From NCBI GenBank assembly GCA_024638345.1, contig JAHEKL010000186.1, positions 1 to 5,714 on the forward strand: a stretch of 5,714 bases of DNA, given 5' to 3'. Within the stretch, counting starts at the first letter, position 1. The number at the start of each line of letters is the position of its first letter. A program made the translations under genes and the position numbers. This DNA is from Gammaproteobacteria bacterium (lineage in GTDB: Bacteria; Gemmatimonadota; Gemmatimonadetes; Longimicrobiales; Gaopeijiaceae). This document shows, piece after piece, positions 5,244-5,714 of the stretch. The notes under the pieces were generated by a model. It was given only the letters and a program-made list of their open reading frames with translations. It made no database searches and was not told the DNA's origin.

Positions 5244-5714
5244 TCAGATTCCATACTTCCGCCTGCGACGCCAGAGGGTGGAGGGGGCGACGTCGAGCAC
5301 CTCCGCAGCCTTCTCGATCGAGTCCGTCACCTCCAAGACGTGCTCGATGTAGCGACGCTCCATCTCTTCCATCGAGGGCAGCCCGTCGGTGATCGACGAG
5401 GGGCCCGAGCTCGTGGCGTGTCCGGAGGGCAGGAGGGTCGCGCCAATCTTGTCCGACGGTGCCATGATCACCGCCCGCTCGACCGCATTCAGCAGCTCAC
5501 GGACGTTTCCCGGCCATGCATACGATTGAATTGCGCGGATCGCCGCATCCGTAAAACCACTGAGTCTTCGCCCGTACTTCGCCGCGAAGAACTGCAGGAA
5601 CTGCTGGGCTAGCGGTTCGATATCCTCCTTTCGGTCCCGAAGCGGCGGGATCTCGATCGGGATGACGTTCAGCCGATAGAAGAGATCCTCGCGGAAAGCG
5701 CCGTCCTCGACCGC
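5244..5714 (-). CDS. Sigma-54-dependent activator of the NtrC family, C-terminal part (156 aa seen, 5' end outside the window)
   Basis: Enhancer-binding protein that uses ATP to open sigma-54 RNA polymerase promoters. Only the end of the gene is present; it runs off the right edge in frame with no start codon. The visible part begins inside the AAA+ domain with GAFREDLFYRLNV (residues 5-17 of this piece), the family stretch holding the arginine-finger residues, then PPLRDRKEDI (23-32), then WPGNVREL (67-74), the third sigma-54 activator signature (sensor II). A flexible Ser/Gly/Pro-rich linker (about 91-113) leads to a Fis-type helix-turn-helix (about 114-156) ending TLWRRRRKYGI, the DNA-recognition end. 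The Walker motifs, the GAFTGA loop and any N-terminal receiver lie outside the window, so whether it is a true response regulator cannot be seen. It is followed after 27 bases by the hybrid kinase, its probable partner. The short frame that opens inside it at GTG 5471 is only an internal start. Confidence 0.95.
   Translation of the reverse strand, partial: AVEDGAFREDLFYRLNVIPIEIPPLRDRKEDIEPLAQQFLQFFAAKYGRRLSGFTDAAIRAIQSYAWPGNVRELLNAVERAVIMAPSDKIGATLLPSGHATSSGPSSITDGLPSMEEMERRYIEHVLEVTDSIEKAAEVLDVAPSTLWRRRRKYGI

Noticed and set aside
5244..5471. A separate 75-residue Fis-like DNA-binding protein starting at GTG 5471
   Set aside because: The same frame stays open to the window edge and encodes the sigma-54 activator signatures directly upstream, so this is only the C-terminal end of that activator.
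4731..5612. 293-codon + strand open frame opposite the kinase and activator genes
   Set aside because: It spans the 27-base gap between two well-supported - strand genes and reads as an antisense shadow with Arg/Val/His-rich text.

Overview
The window looks like ordinary chromosomal DNA from a GC-rich (roughly 60% or more by eye) Gram-negative bacterium. The evidence for an outer membrane is two predicted lipoproteins, one of which carries a peptidoglycan-binding OmpA domain. A sigma-54 activator beside a cytoplasmic hybrid histidine kinase, together with the base composition, would suit a deltaproteobacterial, myxobacterial or similar lineage. That placement is inference and cannot be fixed from this sequence alone.

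Layout. The left half, on the + strand, holds three envelope genes, each with a strong Shine-Dalgarno: a 47-residue, very acidic lipoprotein (280-423), a YiaD-like OmpA-family lipoprotein with a glycine-zipper segment (670-1374), and an MscS-type small-conductance mechanosensitive channel (1706-2653). A strong hairpin terminator (1392-1423) separates the OmpA gene from the channel gene, and a second one (2703-2730) closes the channel gene. The right half, on the - strand, is a two-component operon that converges on the channel gene. It contains the C-terminal 156 residues of an NtrC-family sigma-54 activator (5244-5714, running off the window edge), then 27 bases, then an 828-residue soluble hybrid histidine kinase of order PAS-GAF-HisKA-HATPase-REC-REC (2730-5216).

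How the genes fit together. The + strand genes are all expected at the envelope: OmpA/YiaD-like proteins tie the outer membrane to peptidoglycan, MscS releases osmolytes on hypo-osmotic shock, and small acidic lipoproteins of this kind are often stress-related. The - strand genes form a signalling pair in which the kinase senses through PAS and GAF domains and the sigma-54 activator probably acts at promoters. Nothing in the window proves that the pair controls the envelope genes. One weak -24/-12-like match (112-127) lies upstream of the small lipoprotein.

Non-coding stretches. Bases 1-279 hold no convincing gene. Bases 424-669 include an AT-rich patch that may be a promoter. Bases 1424-1705 contain three consecutive inverted repeats ahead of the channel gene. 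I found no tRNA, rRNA, CRISPR array, insertion sequence or phage feature. I do not see a clearly new biological system here; the least-described items are the tiny acidic lipoprotein and the possible structured leader of the channel gene.
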